Positions 36,515-49,088 of a stretch of DNA of 64,000 nucleotides are shown here, one piece after another. This stretch comes from Amylostereum areolatum (lineage: Eukaryota > Basidiomycota > Agaricomycetes > Russulales > Stereaceae), in the NCBI GenBank assembly GCA_012932865.1, contig SAXG01000004.1:310001-374000 (forward strand), read 5' to 3'. The notes below the pieces were generated by a model. The model did not search any database and was not told the DNA's origin. It worked only from the letters and a program-made list of their open reading frames with translations. The stretch's first letter is position 1. Each line of letters opens with the position of its first letter. The translations under genes and the position numbers were made by a program.

Positions 36515-37408
36515 GACCGATATCTGCGCTTTCACAGTCAAAAAAACGGCCAGCAACGCAAGACAAATACGCACGGGAGAGAGGAGGCGGAAAGAAATGG
36601 CGGTGGGGGAAGAGTTTGCATCGGGGAAACGATATAAAGAGACAGTACGAATTCGGAATTGTCGAGCACCTCATTCGTTGCTCATGTTTACTCATCGCCT
36701 CCTTTCACTCTCTCACCACTACCCCCTCCACCTCCCGGACCTCTCGCCTTCCTCCGTCTCCTCCCGTGTAAACGCTCATATGGACGCTCAGTCACTTCGC
36801 TTCCTCCTGTTCTACCCGACCGCTTGACTATCAAATCTGTCTGGCTCAGTCCAGCGCAACTCAGGCTACCACGAAACACCGAGGGCCGAAACTAGGCCGA
36901 CACCCTCCGGTCGCTTTTCTTCAGTACTTTGTGTGCGCATTCTCCGGTTCAAACACCCTACAAAGTCGACAACCGGTCCCTCCTCCCATGTCATTACTCT
37001 ACAATCGTGAATCGATACTCATTCCGTGACAAGTCCTCGTGCTACGGCTCTTTTCACTAGTCCCAGGGCCACAATAGCTTCACTGTTCGATTCAAGACCA
37101 GTTCAAGACCATGTCAGGTTCACGACATAAACGCGTGCATTATAATAATATACACATGCAGATGGTACTTGTTACACGAGAGTCAGAAGTCACGACTCGC
37201 TAGCAGCTGATGTTGGAGGGGCTACGAATACATATGGTCAAAGCAAAACAAGACAGAAACATCACTCGAGCGTCATGCGATGCGTCGTAAGCGTGAGGTG
37301 TCGTGCGGTCGTGAAAGCGAACTATCTGAAGTGTGTGGAGATCCCGAGGTTTGAGATCGCTCGCAAACAAGTGGAGGTGTGGTTGGTCTGGAAACGCGGG
37401 AGCGGCGC
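36515..37408. other. Intergenic region
   Basis: 894 bp between two minus-strand genes. It should hold the sulfite reductase promoter (CT-rich near 36.7-36.8 kb on the plus strand) and the transporter 3' end. No further feature was identified. Confidence 0.4.
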
Positions 37409-39615
37409 TCACACCTTCTCGATGTGGTCTGCTTCCGCCTTTTCCCCGACGGTCTGCACACGGTGTCCGTGCCGCTTGCGGTCGCTCTCCAGCGTCAGCG
37501 CGAACTTGGAGCGCGCGCGGATCTCCGGGCCTTTCCAATAGAAGACGTATATCGGAATGGTGACAAGAACGGCGACACAGGCGAGGATGGTGGTTGCGTA
37601 CTCCAGAGGACGGCCGGGGATGTTCGTGTACACTGAAGAACAAGATGCTCAGGTGTGAACATTACGACAAAGCGTGGGCGATGCTTACTGGGGGTGGCGT
37701 ACATGGCGGCGATACCAGCGAGGAAATCGCGAGCAAAGCCGTTACCACCAGTAGCGGAAGCTGAGTATGGGCCGTAGCTGGCAATCATGTAGTCGATCGT
37801 GGCCATATAGATGGCGTACTAAGTTCAAACGCAAGTCAGGTTTTTTTCGACATGATCGAAGAGAAAAACGCCGTACGTTGGCAATGCCGACAAGGGCAGA
37901 GAATATGAGAGGGGCAATCCAGTGAACATGGGGAGGACCCAGACTCGTCCAAGCGAAGCCAAAGAGACCAATCGCCTCCAGGGGGGCCACTGAATGACTG
38001 CATCAAAAACCTGAACTGTGGCTACAGGCAACTAGAGCACGTACTAAACAGAAGCCACCACAAGCGACTTTCTGGGGAGAGAGCGTCAGGATCTTGTTTG
38101 CGTATCCTCATTTGCTTGCGAATGACGGGGAGGAAGCTCAGATATGCGATGACGTATCCAATCTCGATTCTGAACGGCAACAAAAACATATGAGCGCATG
38201 AATGGGAATTGGAATACCAGAAGACGTACGGAATAAATGCGAGACCAATTTGAGGGACAGAGAAGTTCCATTGCTTGAAGACGGGAGCATAACTCTCCAG
38301 GAAAGTGAAGATGAGCGCGTCACTGAAGCCGCTGAGCAGCGACAGCCAAAGAACGATAGGCTCTCGCAGGAACATCACGAACTACATGAGAAGTGAGCTT
38401 TACATCCACCAAAAAGCACAAAGGAATTACGTACGGGACGCGACCAGGTCATCAAGACATGCTTGGGAGTCAAGGGTACTTCCGACGAGCTCTTCGGTGC
38501 TGTACTAGGTTGGGTTCGCCAGCTTTGCGACGGCGTCTGGCTTCACGCGTAACCAAGATGGAGGACCTCGTCTCTGGAGTGAAGAAGTGAAGCGCTTGAG
38601 TGAAGGCTCCGAACATCAGCTGGATCCAGAACTGCGAAGCAAAGCGTCAAGGTTCAAAAGTGGCGCGGCGAAAAATGAGACAACGTACGTTCCAATGCCA
38701 ATTGAGGTTTTGTTGGATACTGAAGAACCGTCGGTTTTAAAAAAGACCAGCGCGAGTGAATGGAAGATACTCACAAGCCTCCGACGATGGGACCAATCGC
38801 AGAGCCGCCGACGGACGAGAGAACGATGAAAGCAACGGCATATTGCTGATCATCCTCTTGCCACATATCGGCCACCATGCCGAGGGTAACCGAACCGCCG
38901 GCGCTGGATATACCGCCAAGGAAACGCCCGACGATCATAGTACCAAAGTTCGGCGCAAGAGCGCAAGGGATCTGCCAAACTGCAAGGGCGGACAGCGGAC
39001 GATCAGGGCAAGAAGGAAAGAGAGGTCATGTGGTGGAACTTACTGTTGACGAGGCAAAGACTGAGCTGAAGGATAGGCCAGCGTCCGAGTTCTTCGCTCC
39101 AAGGAGCCCACAGCTCACACCCGAAAGCATATCTACATGCGTCCATGGTATGAGTGAAGGGTGCATGGCATGGAAGTGTGAGCGACGTACGAGACCAGGA
39201 AGATCATCTGACCGACTCTGGCAGCTTGCTGGCTGATGTGGAAGTGGTCGGAGAGGAGAGGCACGGCGTTCGCATAGAGACTGGCGTTGAAGTTCATGGA
39301 GCATTGTACGATGAATATGACGCTGTGGACGGGTGAGACCGACGGGGGATATGGAGGACGAAGAAATGATAGACACCTAAGGATGGCCCATTTCTTGGAA
39401 AAGGGAAAGCTGTAGCCAAGCTTGTCCCAGCAGTCGGTGTCCTTGAGCTCGATCTTGCCATCGGGGCGGACCTTGGAGTAGTCTATGGCCTTGTCGTAGG
39501 GACCGACGAGGGTGTCGTCCTGATCCTGATCGTCCAGGAACGAGGCGCGCGGTGTGGTGGAGGCAGGCGTCGGGTCATTGAGATCGGAGGGTGCTCGTAG
39601 ATGGGATTTGGACAT
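37409..39615 (-). CDS. Major facilitator superfamily transporter (DHA1-like)
   Basis: The protein starts MSKSHLRAPSDLNDP with a hydrophilic cytosolic tail of about 85 residues. Twelve hydrophobic segments follow, split over about nine exons. Visible family pieces include NASLYANAVPLLSDHFHIS, GRWPILQLSLCLVNIWQIP, the signature GRFLGGISSAGGSVTLG, HWNFWIQLMFGAFTQALHF with a following TPETRSSI (the R-A-x-x-P-E-T-R-x-x-I style loop of polyamine/drug exporters), and YSASATGGNGFARDFLAG near the end. These fit the DHA1 drug:H+ / polyamine antiporter group in the plasma membrane. The substrate is unknown. Exon joins are standard where followed, and the last residues are charged (KAEADHIEKV). Confidence 0.85.
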
Positions 39616-42274
39616 GGGGAGAAAGGTCAGGTGGGGATAACGCCAAGGTGAAGATTACCGCCGGTGGGGGAGGTGAGACGAGGAGGGGAATGCATGACCA
39701 AGGGGTTTTTGTAGGCTGAGACGTGGGAGAGGAGAACTCCACGGGAAATGACCAGGAAATGGATTGCCGCCGGTGGAGAGTGGAGAGGTTGAGGACGCGT
39801 TGTCCTGGACGAAGGACCCGGGCGGTCTCAGCCTCTCCGCCCAACATGGCAATGACGCTGCGCCGGCGGCCTCGGACCGGTCGCCGAATTCCATCTTGGG
39901 TCTTCCTTCTTCCCCCGCACTCGAGCCTCTTTCTCCACTTCTCCATCCTCAAGGCGCTCACGCTCTCCGGAACCCCGCATTCCTTTCAAACGAAAACTCA
40001 CGTTCCGACTCCTCCTTTTCTCATGGACGCGTACACCTCCGTGCTCCGCCCCTCTGTCTCACTCGAACGCGAGGCTTTTCGAACGAGGCGCGCATGACTA
40101 TGGACGCCCGTTCCATTTTCTCTGCCACGGATTACCCCATGGCCATGCGCTCAGCGGCCACCCGTATCGGATCCCAATCAGCAGGAGCTTAACCCCCTTC
40201 TTCTAGCTTTTCATCAAATTCCGTGCGATACCATCGCCCAATGCCCTCCCACTCCGGGGTCGGTCATCCATCGACTAAGTACTTACTCCAACAGTCGCTC
40301 TTGGTCCTCCTAGGTGCGAGCAGGGGCCCGAACCCGACATACGCCCCCCCGTCGAATGGTTCACCATGACGCGAAAACAACCCGTCCTCGGACCTTTGCC
40401 TAGTATGTTTCAGCCCACCCTAGTGTAATCGTCGCGTCTTAAAACACCGTCAGCAAACTCGACGGCGACCATAACCGCTAACGATTTCCGCTCTCGCGTT
40501 CGGCTCATCTGACCGCGTACGTTATCGTCGAAACCTCTCCCCACAAGTTCCGCCCGCCGCCCCGTCTCAAAAAATAGACGATGCGTTTGGCCGCGTCCCC
40601 TCTTTCTCGACTCTCGCACTCTCTCCCAACGCATCTGGGGACTCTTTCCCATTTTCGGCCTCCGTCCGCACGACACGAGGTTGCTGGGACCTGGCCTGAC
40701 GTGAAGCCCTGCGACCCGCTCGCTACCCGTGATCGAGCTGGGATGACGAGCTCGCGTCGTATTCATCTCTTCACCACCACTTTCCACGCTGTTTGAGGGA
40801 AAGCAGAGGGCGGGCACGATCGATATCATCAAAGTTCGTCGCAAAACCATCGTGGTGTTCCGCTAGGCTGACCTTTCCCCCCTTGCGTCTCTGCATGTGC
40901 TTCTGCCATTTTTCTCTGTGCAGGTCCAGAACTTTATAGAACAGACAACGTCCGAAGGAACATAAACGGCCGTCCTCGGGAACGCTGCGCTGCTATTGGC
41001 GTGAGTGGGCTCGAAGCCGCATGAACGCCACTATCGTCCTTCTCCCTCGACATGAACGTAAACGCCACCGCCCTTCGCCCCGTATCGCCCAGGTATCACC
41101 TCCCGCCCTTCCGCATGTCCATCGGTCCAGTTCGTGGAAGGCCTTGTTGGTTTGGATACGGCAAGTGATGTATTCATGTGCCCCGACCCTCCCACATACG
41201 CTGAATGTGGAGCGAGCGTGAGCACCCGTCGAGCGATAAACCGCACGCCATGGTCTACCGCCCTATCACAGGCATGCTCACGAGCACCCAGTTAGACGGT
41301 CGAGAAGGGCTTCTTTGTACCCAGATACTGACCGTACCTACTGGGAGAATGTTATAGGCCATTGAAAAGACAGAACACGAGATCGCGCCGAGCTGACTGT
41401 GATGTCGCAAGGGACTGCTTTGTACGCGAAACATGGCGCTACACATACCGGCGACCGCATGAGACACAGTCATACCAGCGTCCGAGTGGAGCGACCGCAC
41501 AATGTAACCGAGCCTCTCGCTGCGACGTGGACAACGCCGACGATGGGACTCTCCGAAGGTAACCTTTTTGAGGACCGCAAGTTCCGAGCGAGGACAGAAG
41601 CTGCTCCGAGTGAGAACTCGCGCTCCTCATCCGGCTACGGCATGCCTATTTGTGAACGCGGGACCGACCTGGGGTTGTGCGCCGAACTCCACGATCTTGG
41701 AGACGATTGCGGTGCGAGACGGTCCCCTCAACTTTGACAATACAATGCGGGGTGAAGTGGCAGATTTATAGGGTCGTTCATGCGACGTCGTGACCCGCCC
41801 TCGCCCGTCTCGTGAACATGGACTAAAAACAGGTCGTCTTCGAGCACGGATCACTCGACTTGGTGCCGAGTCTGAGTCATTTGCGTCGACATTGAATCTC
41901 GACATACTTAGAGCCGTGTGGATGAATGGATGCAGACATGTGGGAAACCCAGGCCTCCGGTAGGTAAGTATGTACGCTGAATGAATGGCCTGCCTAATGA
42001 ATGAAGTCCAAATGAACGATGAACGTTCTGAACGATGATCTCGTTCCTTCGTGTGAGTCATGTATACCTGAAGTTACTGGTCCTCCGTAAAGTGAATGTC
42101 AACGAACCTCGCCAACCTGCCACACCATCAACCTCTCAAAGACCGCCGTACAGGGCGCTCGTCCACCCCTTCACAGGTACTGTCCACTCGGACGTACACG
42201 GATATAACTATATATAAGACCCTCACCGTCCTCGGAAATGGCGACCGACACCTTGCCTTGCCCATCGCGCGATC
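39616..42274. other. Long intergenic region without a confirmed gene
   Basis: 2.7 kb with several open frames but none with a domain I recognise. A possible two-exon mini-gene at about 40366-40510 (MTRKQPVLGPLP, then an intron) has a good ATG and splice signals but no known relative. The 41.3-41.8 kb section looks non-coding. The left edge carries the transporter promoter. Confidence 0.4.
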
Positions 42275-43329
42275 ATGGAAGCGATCGCAAAGCTTCAGAA
42301 CACCGCGTTCCGTGACATACGACGAACGAGTGAACTTGGTCCGGCTTTCGCTCCGCCATACGATGTCGCTGACGAGACCACGCATTGAACCGCAGCGATC
42401 GACGCGTTCGACGCGCACCTCGAGAACAACAGGCAGAGGATCGAGGCCGTCCCGCGAAAGACCTTCACCTACGGCGCCACCCCCAGACACAAAGTAAGCC
42501 CCCCACCAACTCCAACAAAACCCACCTCTCACGCCCCACCCCCCTTAACCCCACAGCTCGACGTCTACTACCCGCCCACCACCACCAACGCGCCCCTCCT
42601 CATCTTCGCCTACGGCGACGGCTTCAACACCGGCGACCGATCCTTCCCCGCACCCTCCCTCGTACACGCCAACCTCGGCGCCTTTTTCGCCGCTCGCGGC
42701 TTCCTCACCGTCATCCCCGACTACCGCCACGCGCCCCCGGCGCGCTACCCCGAGCCCGCGCGCGACGTGCGCGACGCCGCGCTCTGGGCCCTGCGCCACG
42801 CCGCGGAGATCGGCGCGCTCGTTCTTGGTCGGCCATTCGGCGGGCGCGGTCCACATCGCGACCGTCTTTCTCGACCCCGCGCTCCTCGCGGAGGATGACG
42901 GCGCGCACGCGACGTTGAGGGAGAGCGTGCAGAAGGTCGCGCTGGTGGGTTTCCCGCCGGAGCGCCTCAAGTCCGGCAACCCGCGGGTGTCGAGGCATTA
43001 CTACGGCGGCGACGAGGCCGTGACCCGTCTTAGAGAAGCAGCCTTTGGGGCCTGCTCGAGACCGCGTCGGCGGAAGTGTTGAGGGCGCTCCCGGAGATGG
43101 CGTTCGTTGAAGGGGAGAGGGAGCCGGACGAGTTGCTTGAAGACGGCGGAGAACTTTCGGGTGCTGCTGGACAGACGTATGGGCGAGGTTGGGGGGAGGC
43201 GCCGCAGGTTGGACTACGAGCAAGCACGTCGTCGCGAAAGGCCATAACCACATCAGCGTTCCGAGGGCCCCGTCGAGCGGGGAGGGCGAGCAGTGGGCCG
43301 AAGAAATCGCACTGTATCTGTTGCAATGA
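42275..43329 (+). pseudogene. Alpha/beta hydrolase paralogue with multiple frame breaks
   Basis: Start MEAIAKLQNTAF. An intron removes the in-frame TGA near 42387, at the same position as in the related gene at 57.8 kb, and a second intron precedes LDVYYPP. The fold is clear: PLLIFAYGDGFNTGDRSF (oxyanion region), LTVIPDYRHAPPARYPEP, nucleophile elbow VGHSAGAVH, LPEMAFVEGEREP and the His region AKGHNHISVPRAPSS. It belongs to the HSL/BD-FAE-like esterases. About five single-base shifts (near 42812, 43026, 43052, 43150 and 43213) break the frame, and a few residues before VGHSAG are missing compared with the paralogue. The oxyanion motif reads YGDG instead of YGGG. It is either a pseudogene or an intact gene damaged by sequence errors, as in its neighbours. 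Confidence 0.7.
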
Positions 43330-43412
43330 TTCCGCGATGACAATGTCATTACCTAGCTAGGAGCAGCGGGTACATACACTCAAGCCGAATAACACACAGA
43401 CGACGAATGCCA

Positions 43413-46144
43413 TCACGCCGCGGAAACCAGACCCAGCGCGTTCCTCACCTCAAGATACTTGTGCGCGCGGCCGAGCATCCAGATAGGAAAGGCGAACTTG
43501 AAGTTCGGGTAGGAGATCGCGCAGCTGTTGTTGAAGATGCCTTCGATGGCCTCTTGTTTCCACGAACCGTCCTAGCAGCACACATGAGGACCAAGAACAC
43601 ACAGGAGAGGGACGTTGTGCGTACCGGTTGCTGTCGTGACATGACCATCTTCACGGCATTTGCGATCGGTGCCGGATCGGGGTAGTGCGCGTACATGAGG
43701 GCGAGGGTTGCGAAGCAGGTGCCTACGACTTGCGTCTGCTCAGTGGTCTACCCAGAACTCCAGCTCACATGTCTGTCCAGCCAAGTTGATGTCAGTTCTC
43801 CGTCACGCCTTCGGAACGGCTGGCACTCGCCTTAAAGCTCTCACCCCAGCCACCGTCCGCCCGTTGCTTGCTGATGAGGAAGTCGCAAGCGCGCCGAGCC
43901 GAGGGGCTCGTCTCATAGGTCTCCCCTCCCAACGCCAGACTTTCCAGTGCGAACATCGTCGCGTAGGTGAATGAGATGCCCCAGGAGCCGTACCACCCGC
44001 CCTCCGGCTTCTGTATCTTGTGCATGAACCCAATCGCCTTCCTGATCGTCGCACTGTGGAGAGAGAGAAATAGCATCGATTAAGTTGTGAAGAATGTGAA
44101 GAGCTCCGCGGCACGCACTCGATCTCCTTCGAGCGATAGTGCGGGTAATGCTTGCGGAAGATCGAGAGCGAGGTGATGGACGAGGTCGTGCACTCGGCAT
44201 ACTTGTATTCGATCATGATTTTACCTATCCGTTTGGATAAGTCGCGCGCCACTTCGGTCCACGTATCACACAGCGACGCACCGAAAACTTCAGCAGGGTT
44301 GAGCCACTCCAGCATCTGGGATCCACGGACGAGCTCGTAGCTCGCGAAGCCGCCATCCGGATTTTGCATGGATAGGAGCGTATCGACGGCATCCTGCATG
44401 CGCTCCTCCGACACGACCTTGGGGGTGAAGCTATTTTGCTGCTTAGCGCAAAAAAGAAGTTCGAGCCATCAACACTCACTCGAGCTGACATTGCAGGTAT
44501 AGCACGGACTTGAGGCCCTCTCCAGTACAATCGCTGACCGTGAAGCCTTGCTCGCGCGTACTGAACGGCCACGCGCCCTTGGTTCGATGTCGATAACCCT
44601 CCTCATAATGCGGCGGATTGTCGCGGATCTGACACTGGTCAAGCCAGCCCAGCGCTTTCAACAGGCTCTTCTTGTTAGTCCTCCTCACTCGCGAGGCCCG
44701 TCTCGACCAGCGCCTGGGTGATGAATCCTATGTCCCAGAGTTGACTTCCGTTCGTGCCGGTCATCATCATGCCCTCGGACGCGAGCCACAGGAAATCTTG
44801 ACGCTTAAGCTCGTGCATCTTGTAAGCGTGCGATTCGGGGCCTTCGGCGTGCGCCCTCGCGACTAGGTTCATCATCTTGCTGACTGGGCCCGATGGTCTG
44901 GTAACCGCTGTTCTCGTCCTCGAAGACGATGAGCTGATAGGCGCGATCCAGGCCTGCTTTACGAAGGGGCGGAACAGTGCAGGATTCGTAGAGTCCCAGA
45001 GCGATGTTCGCAAAATCCAGGAGCTGTGAGTGGGGAGCGTAGAGGTCGACGGAACAGAAGTTGTTTCGCTGGGCAAGCCAGTCTATGGATTCATATGGCT
45101 GGGTGTACAGTTCCTAGGAGCGAGATCATCAACAGTAGAACGTTGAAGTAGACGAGTATACGCACTTCGCGAAGGGAGAGGATCAACGGGTCTTCTGGTG
45201 CCGTGAACCGAACACCGTAGAGGTAACTCATAGGGATGTACACAATCCGACAATGGACCCACCATCGCCAGGGGTGGAACGGGACCCATTCGGGAAGAAG
45301 CCTATATGCACATTTATAAGAAACGGACATCGAATAGGTCAGGCAACGCACCAGAGCTCTGGAGGGATTGGGTTGTTTCCGTCCCAATCGTAGACACCCA
45401 GGATAGAGAGCCAGAATTTGCCCCAGGACGGCACGCACGTTGCGCCACCTACAAATGAGAATAAGGCAAGAAGCAGCCACGAAAGCCGTCGGCATACCGA
45501 GCTTGTGCATCGTTGCGCGGGCCCTGACGGCGACGGGGTGGTCTGCGGGAACGCCCAAAAGCCTAATGGCGACATAGTTCAAGGCCGTGCCGAACATGGT
45601 GGAGGGCCCTTCTATATGCCTGTTGACGTCAGCCGCGGCGCAGGTATGAGCGTAAAAAGAGACTGACAGCCCCCATCCACCGTCGTCTGGATGTGCGTGG
45701 TTGAACAGATAAGCGGATCATCTCGAGGCGTTCCTCTTCCTTGAAGGACATGCCGGTGACGTAGGAGCCGATGACGAGACCGGGGGTGAGGAAGAGGGGA
45801 CCGCCGTACTCTCCTGCCCAGTGGCCGTCGTTGGCTTGCAGGTGCTTGTAGAAAGTGTAACCGTTACGGGCGGCATCGAGCGGTGTGCTTGGTTTGGGGA
45901 GTGCAGGGAGATTCTGCTCGACCAGTTGAGGGTCATGCGAGTGTACGCTAGTTGAAGGGGACGCACCAAATCAAGGACCGAGCCAATACTTGTCGGCGTC
46001 AGGTTGAGGCCTTGCGGCAAGTTCGTGGTCGTTGCGAAGATAGTCCCACAGATGAGCGCCGTCGTGGGTGTCGCGCATACGCCAGCGCGAATAGTCGGTC
46101 CAGGGTTTGTCGCCCGACTGTGGAACGTCAATAGGCGGCCACAT
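43413..46144 (-). CDS. ERG7: Lanosterol synthase (oxidosqualene cyclase)
   Basis: Starts [19 protein letters not shown] at 46144. Diagnostic parts: [71 protein letters not shown], catalytic SDCTGE, and QW-type repeats [22 protein letters not shown] and DGGWGESFK. It ends [15 protein letters not shown]. The enzyme cyclises 2,3-oxidosqualene to lanosterol at the ER and lipid droplets, a committed step of ergosterol synthesis. The frame is interrupted by one extra base near 45711 (between EMIR and [14 protein letters not shown]) and one near 43742 (between WVDH and EQTQVVGT). The intron at 43773-43830 starts with GC (AAG then GCGAGT). An essential gene with two lone single-base shifts is best explained by sequence error. 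The Arp9-like gene lies divergent, 270 bp away. Confidence 0.9.
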
Positions 46145-46414
46145 CGCGTGCGGTGGAGGAGCAAGGGCGACTCGAGGGACTTTAGACGAAGATGGGGAAA
46201 CAGATGGAATTTAGCGGTGGGCAGCAGCGATATACAAGAGAACCAAGAAGTGGTACGACCTCCCCAATTGCAAGTCGCGCGACGCCGTCTCGGACGGGTC
46301 GAGGAACGTGAGGCGCGCAATTGAACGGGGTTCTCGGTTATGTAATACTGCGTGACTCAGGCGGGGCGCGAGCCTCAGGCCAGTCGAACGCCGCGAGCAA
46401 CAGTGGACCCGACC
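46145..46414. promoter_or_regulatory. Divergent promoter region, ERG7 and Arp9-like gene
   Basis: 270 bp separate the two divergent start codons, so both promoters are compact and may overlap. No named factor site is claimed. Confidence 0.4.
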
Positions 46415-48227
46415 ATGGCCAACATCGCGTTTCGGGACTCGAGCATCGTGCTCATCGAGACCGGGAGGTCGTTCATCAAGGCCGGCCTCGGCGTGCACGA
46501 CCTTCTGCGCGCGCCCTCCGTCGTCAGTCTCTTCCTCGCTCCGTTTCCTCCCAACTTGAACCACAACTCCCACTTTGCAGGAAATACAAGCCCGCGTCGG
46601 CATTACGTCCTCCCCCCGATTTCTCCTCCTACACAAGAGCGAATTCCTACCCTCGACGCACTGCCCTCCGCCTCCACCAGTCGCGCCGCCTCCGCTCTCC
46701 CCCAACCTCATGCACTTCCCTCCGCAAGGGTCACCGACTACCTCGTCGGCACACAACTCGACGACGCCCTCGCAGCCGGTCACGACCTCGTCGTCTCCTG
46801 GCCCTTCGCTGACGGCAAGGTTCATGACTGGGTCCAGGCCGAAGCCCTCTGGTGCGTCCTCCTCTTTCCCACTCTGACCTCCCCCTCATCCCTTCCCCCA
46901 GGAAACACGTCCTCTTCACCGGCCTCGGCCTCCGCCGCGCCCAAAACGAGTCCCCCGTCCTCCTCACCTTCTTCCCCGGCCTCCCCCGCGACACCTACGA
47001 GCGCGCAGCCCAACTCTTCTTCGAACGTCTGAACGTCGCCGCCTTCAGCATCCTCGAGCGCCCCGCCGCCCAGCTCTACGCCGCGAACACCCTCACCGGC
47101 GTCGTCGTCGACATCGGCACCGCGCACACCGACATCGCCCTCCTCTCCGACGGCCTACCGCTCCACGGCGGACGCACGACCGTCCCCGTCGGCACCGCCC
47201 ACTGCGAGCGCCACCTCGCCCACCTCCTCCGCGGCAACACCTCCGTCATGGGCGTCCTGGGCCTCCCTCGAGCCCGCCGCCCTCGACGAGGCCCTGCTCG
47301 CGCTCGCGAAGCAAACGTGGACGACGGGCCTCGTGCGCGCGCCCGGCGCGAACGACTCCCCTCTGGACGCCGACGACGAGGGCGTGACGGACATCGCCGC
47401 CGTCGTCGTCGCCGGCAAGGAAAAGGCCGTCATCGAAAGCGGGATGAAAAAGCGCGCGACGGCCAAGGCGTCCGCGGCGGAGCAGGCCCGCGCGCGCGAG
47501 ATCGAGGCGCTCGACCTCACCACGGTCCACTTCCGCGGGGCGGAGATCACGCTCGGGCGCGAGCGCCATCGGTTCATCGAGCCGCTGTTCGACGCGGGCG
47601 TGCTGCACGCGATGTGGGCGCGCGAGGGCGGGGCGGGGAAGGAGCTTGGGGACGACGTCGGCTTGGTGATGCCGCTGCAGAACGCGGTCGGACATGCGGT
47701 GGGGCGGGTCGAGGTCGACCAGAGGCAGTACATCTACAACGGTCTCTTCGTCACGGGCGAGATCGCCAGTCCTCGTCAAAGGTGCGTTTCGCTTCGCCCG
47801 TCTCAAACGCTCAGGATGACCGATCTGACGGACGCGGGCGGTTTCTCGGGGGGTGGGTTCGGGTTCGAAGGGATCGGCGCGTTCTTGCAGCAGAGGCTTG
47901 GGCCGTTCGTGGTCTCGCACGAGCCGCACCACCAGAACAACGACGTGCAGCCGCGCCATGTCCGCCTCGTGAAGGTCCCCGAGTACTTTGCAGAGTTTCG
48001 GGACAGGGGAGACGGTCTCGCGGCCTTCCTGGGCTCCAGCATCGTCGCCAAAGTACGTTCACGGCCGCGTTCCGTCGAAGACCCGCGCTGACCGGGACGT
48101 GCGGCGACACGCGCACCTTTTGCGTTTGCAGATCTCGTTTCACGACGGGAAGCACTTCGTGTCCAAGGCGGAGTATACTGAGCGCGGACCCAAGGCCGTG
48201 CTCGAGATGTCGCCTTCTTTGCTGTGA
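46415..48227 (+). CDS. Actin-related protein, Arp9-like (frame broken in this sequence)
   Basis: Starts MANIAFRDSSIVLIETG, the actin phosphate-1-like strand. It continues SFIKAGLGVHDLLRAPSV, VTDYLVGTQLDDALAAG, HDLVVSWPFADGKVHDWV, LLTFFPGLPRDTYERAAQL, VVVDIGTAHTDIALLSDG (the ATPase-core phosphate-2 strand), NDVQPRHVRLVKVPEYFAE and the end ISFHDGKHFVSKAEYTERG. This is the fungal Arp9 pattern, a subunit of SWI/SNF and RSC chromatin remodellers that pairs with another actin-related protein. Frame shifts occur near 47260 (VMGVL to ASLEPAALDEAL), near 47771 (EIAS to LVKG) and in 46590-46640. Each fits one extra base, the middle region being the least clear. Protein similarity continues undisturbed on both sides, so error is more likely than decay. 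Confidence 0.78.
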
Positions 48228-49088
48228 TGGCTCTTACTTGTGATTCGCCTGTTTCGACTTGTTGTACTTTCCATTTTCCATACTTATCTCCCCATCCTGC
48301 GGCAACGCGCACACGTTTTTCGGGGACGACATCCCATCGGCCGAGGTTCTGCGAGATCGTTGATTGAGGCGTTCGTGCGCCCATGGACGGTACAGGGTCG
48401 CCCCGCGACGGAGGCATTTTTCTTTCTTTCTGGGACTATCCCCGCATCCGCGTTACCATCGCGCTGACACCTGCCCCTCCCTCATAGTATTCGTCAGGTG
48501 CAGAATCGACCTCCGCTGCCAGCCCTGCGAGCATACATCCAGCCCGTATCTACTATCTATCGTTTCCGCACGCACACACGCGGACGGTAGGCGTAGCTCG
48601 CCGGTGATTAGCTGGTCACAGCCAACCCTGAGAGATGGGAGCGCTGCGAAGCCGCGAAACGAAAAGCCCGCGAGCGTCTTCGGGCGTCATGTTGCCCGGT
48701 CACCACGGTCTCGGATGTCGGTCCATGGTCGACGGCCCCCGCACGCGTACACACCTTGTTTCTAACTTTCTATCGCTGATGGGCGGCGCGCAAGGTTCGT
48801 GGGCACCACCGCGCCCCAACTTTGTCCACGCGCGGATCAGCTGCCTCAAGTTCGACCCTCCTTTCAGAACACAGCACCGAGATAACGTTCAAGTCGCATC
48901 TTCGGAATCGTTCGGAAGCGTGTAGTGCTGCACGCGCATACAGTTGCAGGGACTCGGACGCAACTCAAGTGAGGACCTCTGTGTGTGCGCGGTTCTGACG
49001 CGCTGGGAAGTTAGCGCAGAAGATAAGTACCGAGCGAGGTGGGCAGAAGGCAGGGCGCATTCCTTTCGATCGTGTTCGCAAAGCGGGT
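48228..49088. other. Intergenic region
   Basis: 861 bp without a supported gene, following the actin-related gene. GC-rich, with no repeat or RNA gene seen. Confidence 0.35.

Noticed and set aside
40360..40800. Small two-exon gene candidate MTRKQPVLGPLP...
   Set aside because: Good ATG and splice signals but no known relative and no conserved continuation; noted only in the intergenic entry.
42380..42395. In-frame TGA in the first hydrolase, seeming to be a nonsense mutation
   Set aside because: A GT-AG intron at the same place as in the intact paralogue removes it without changing frame.
43076..43360. 94-codon frame as a separate small protein downstream of the hydrolase
   Set aside because: Its sequence (LPEMAFVEGEREP) is the hydrolase itself after frame shifts, as the paralogue shows.
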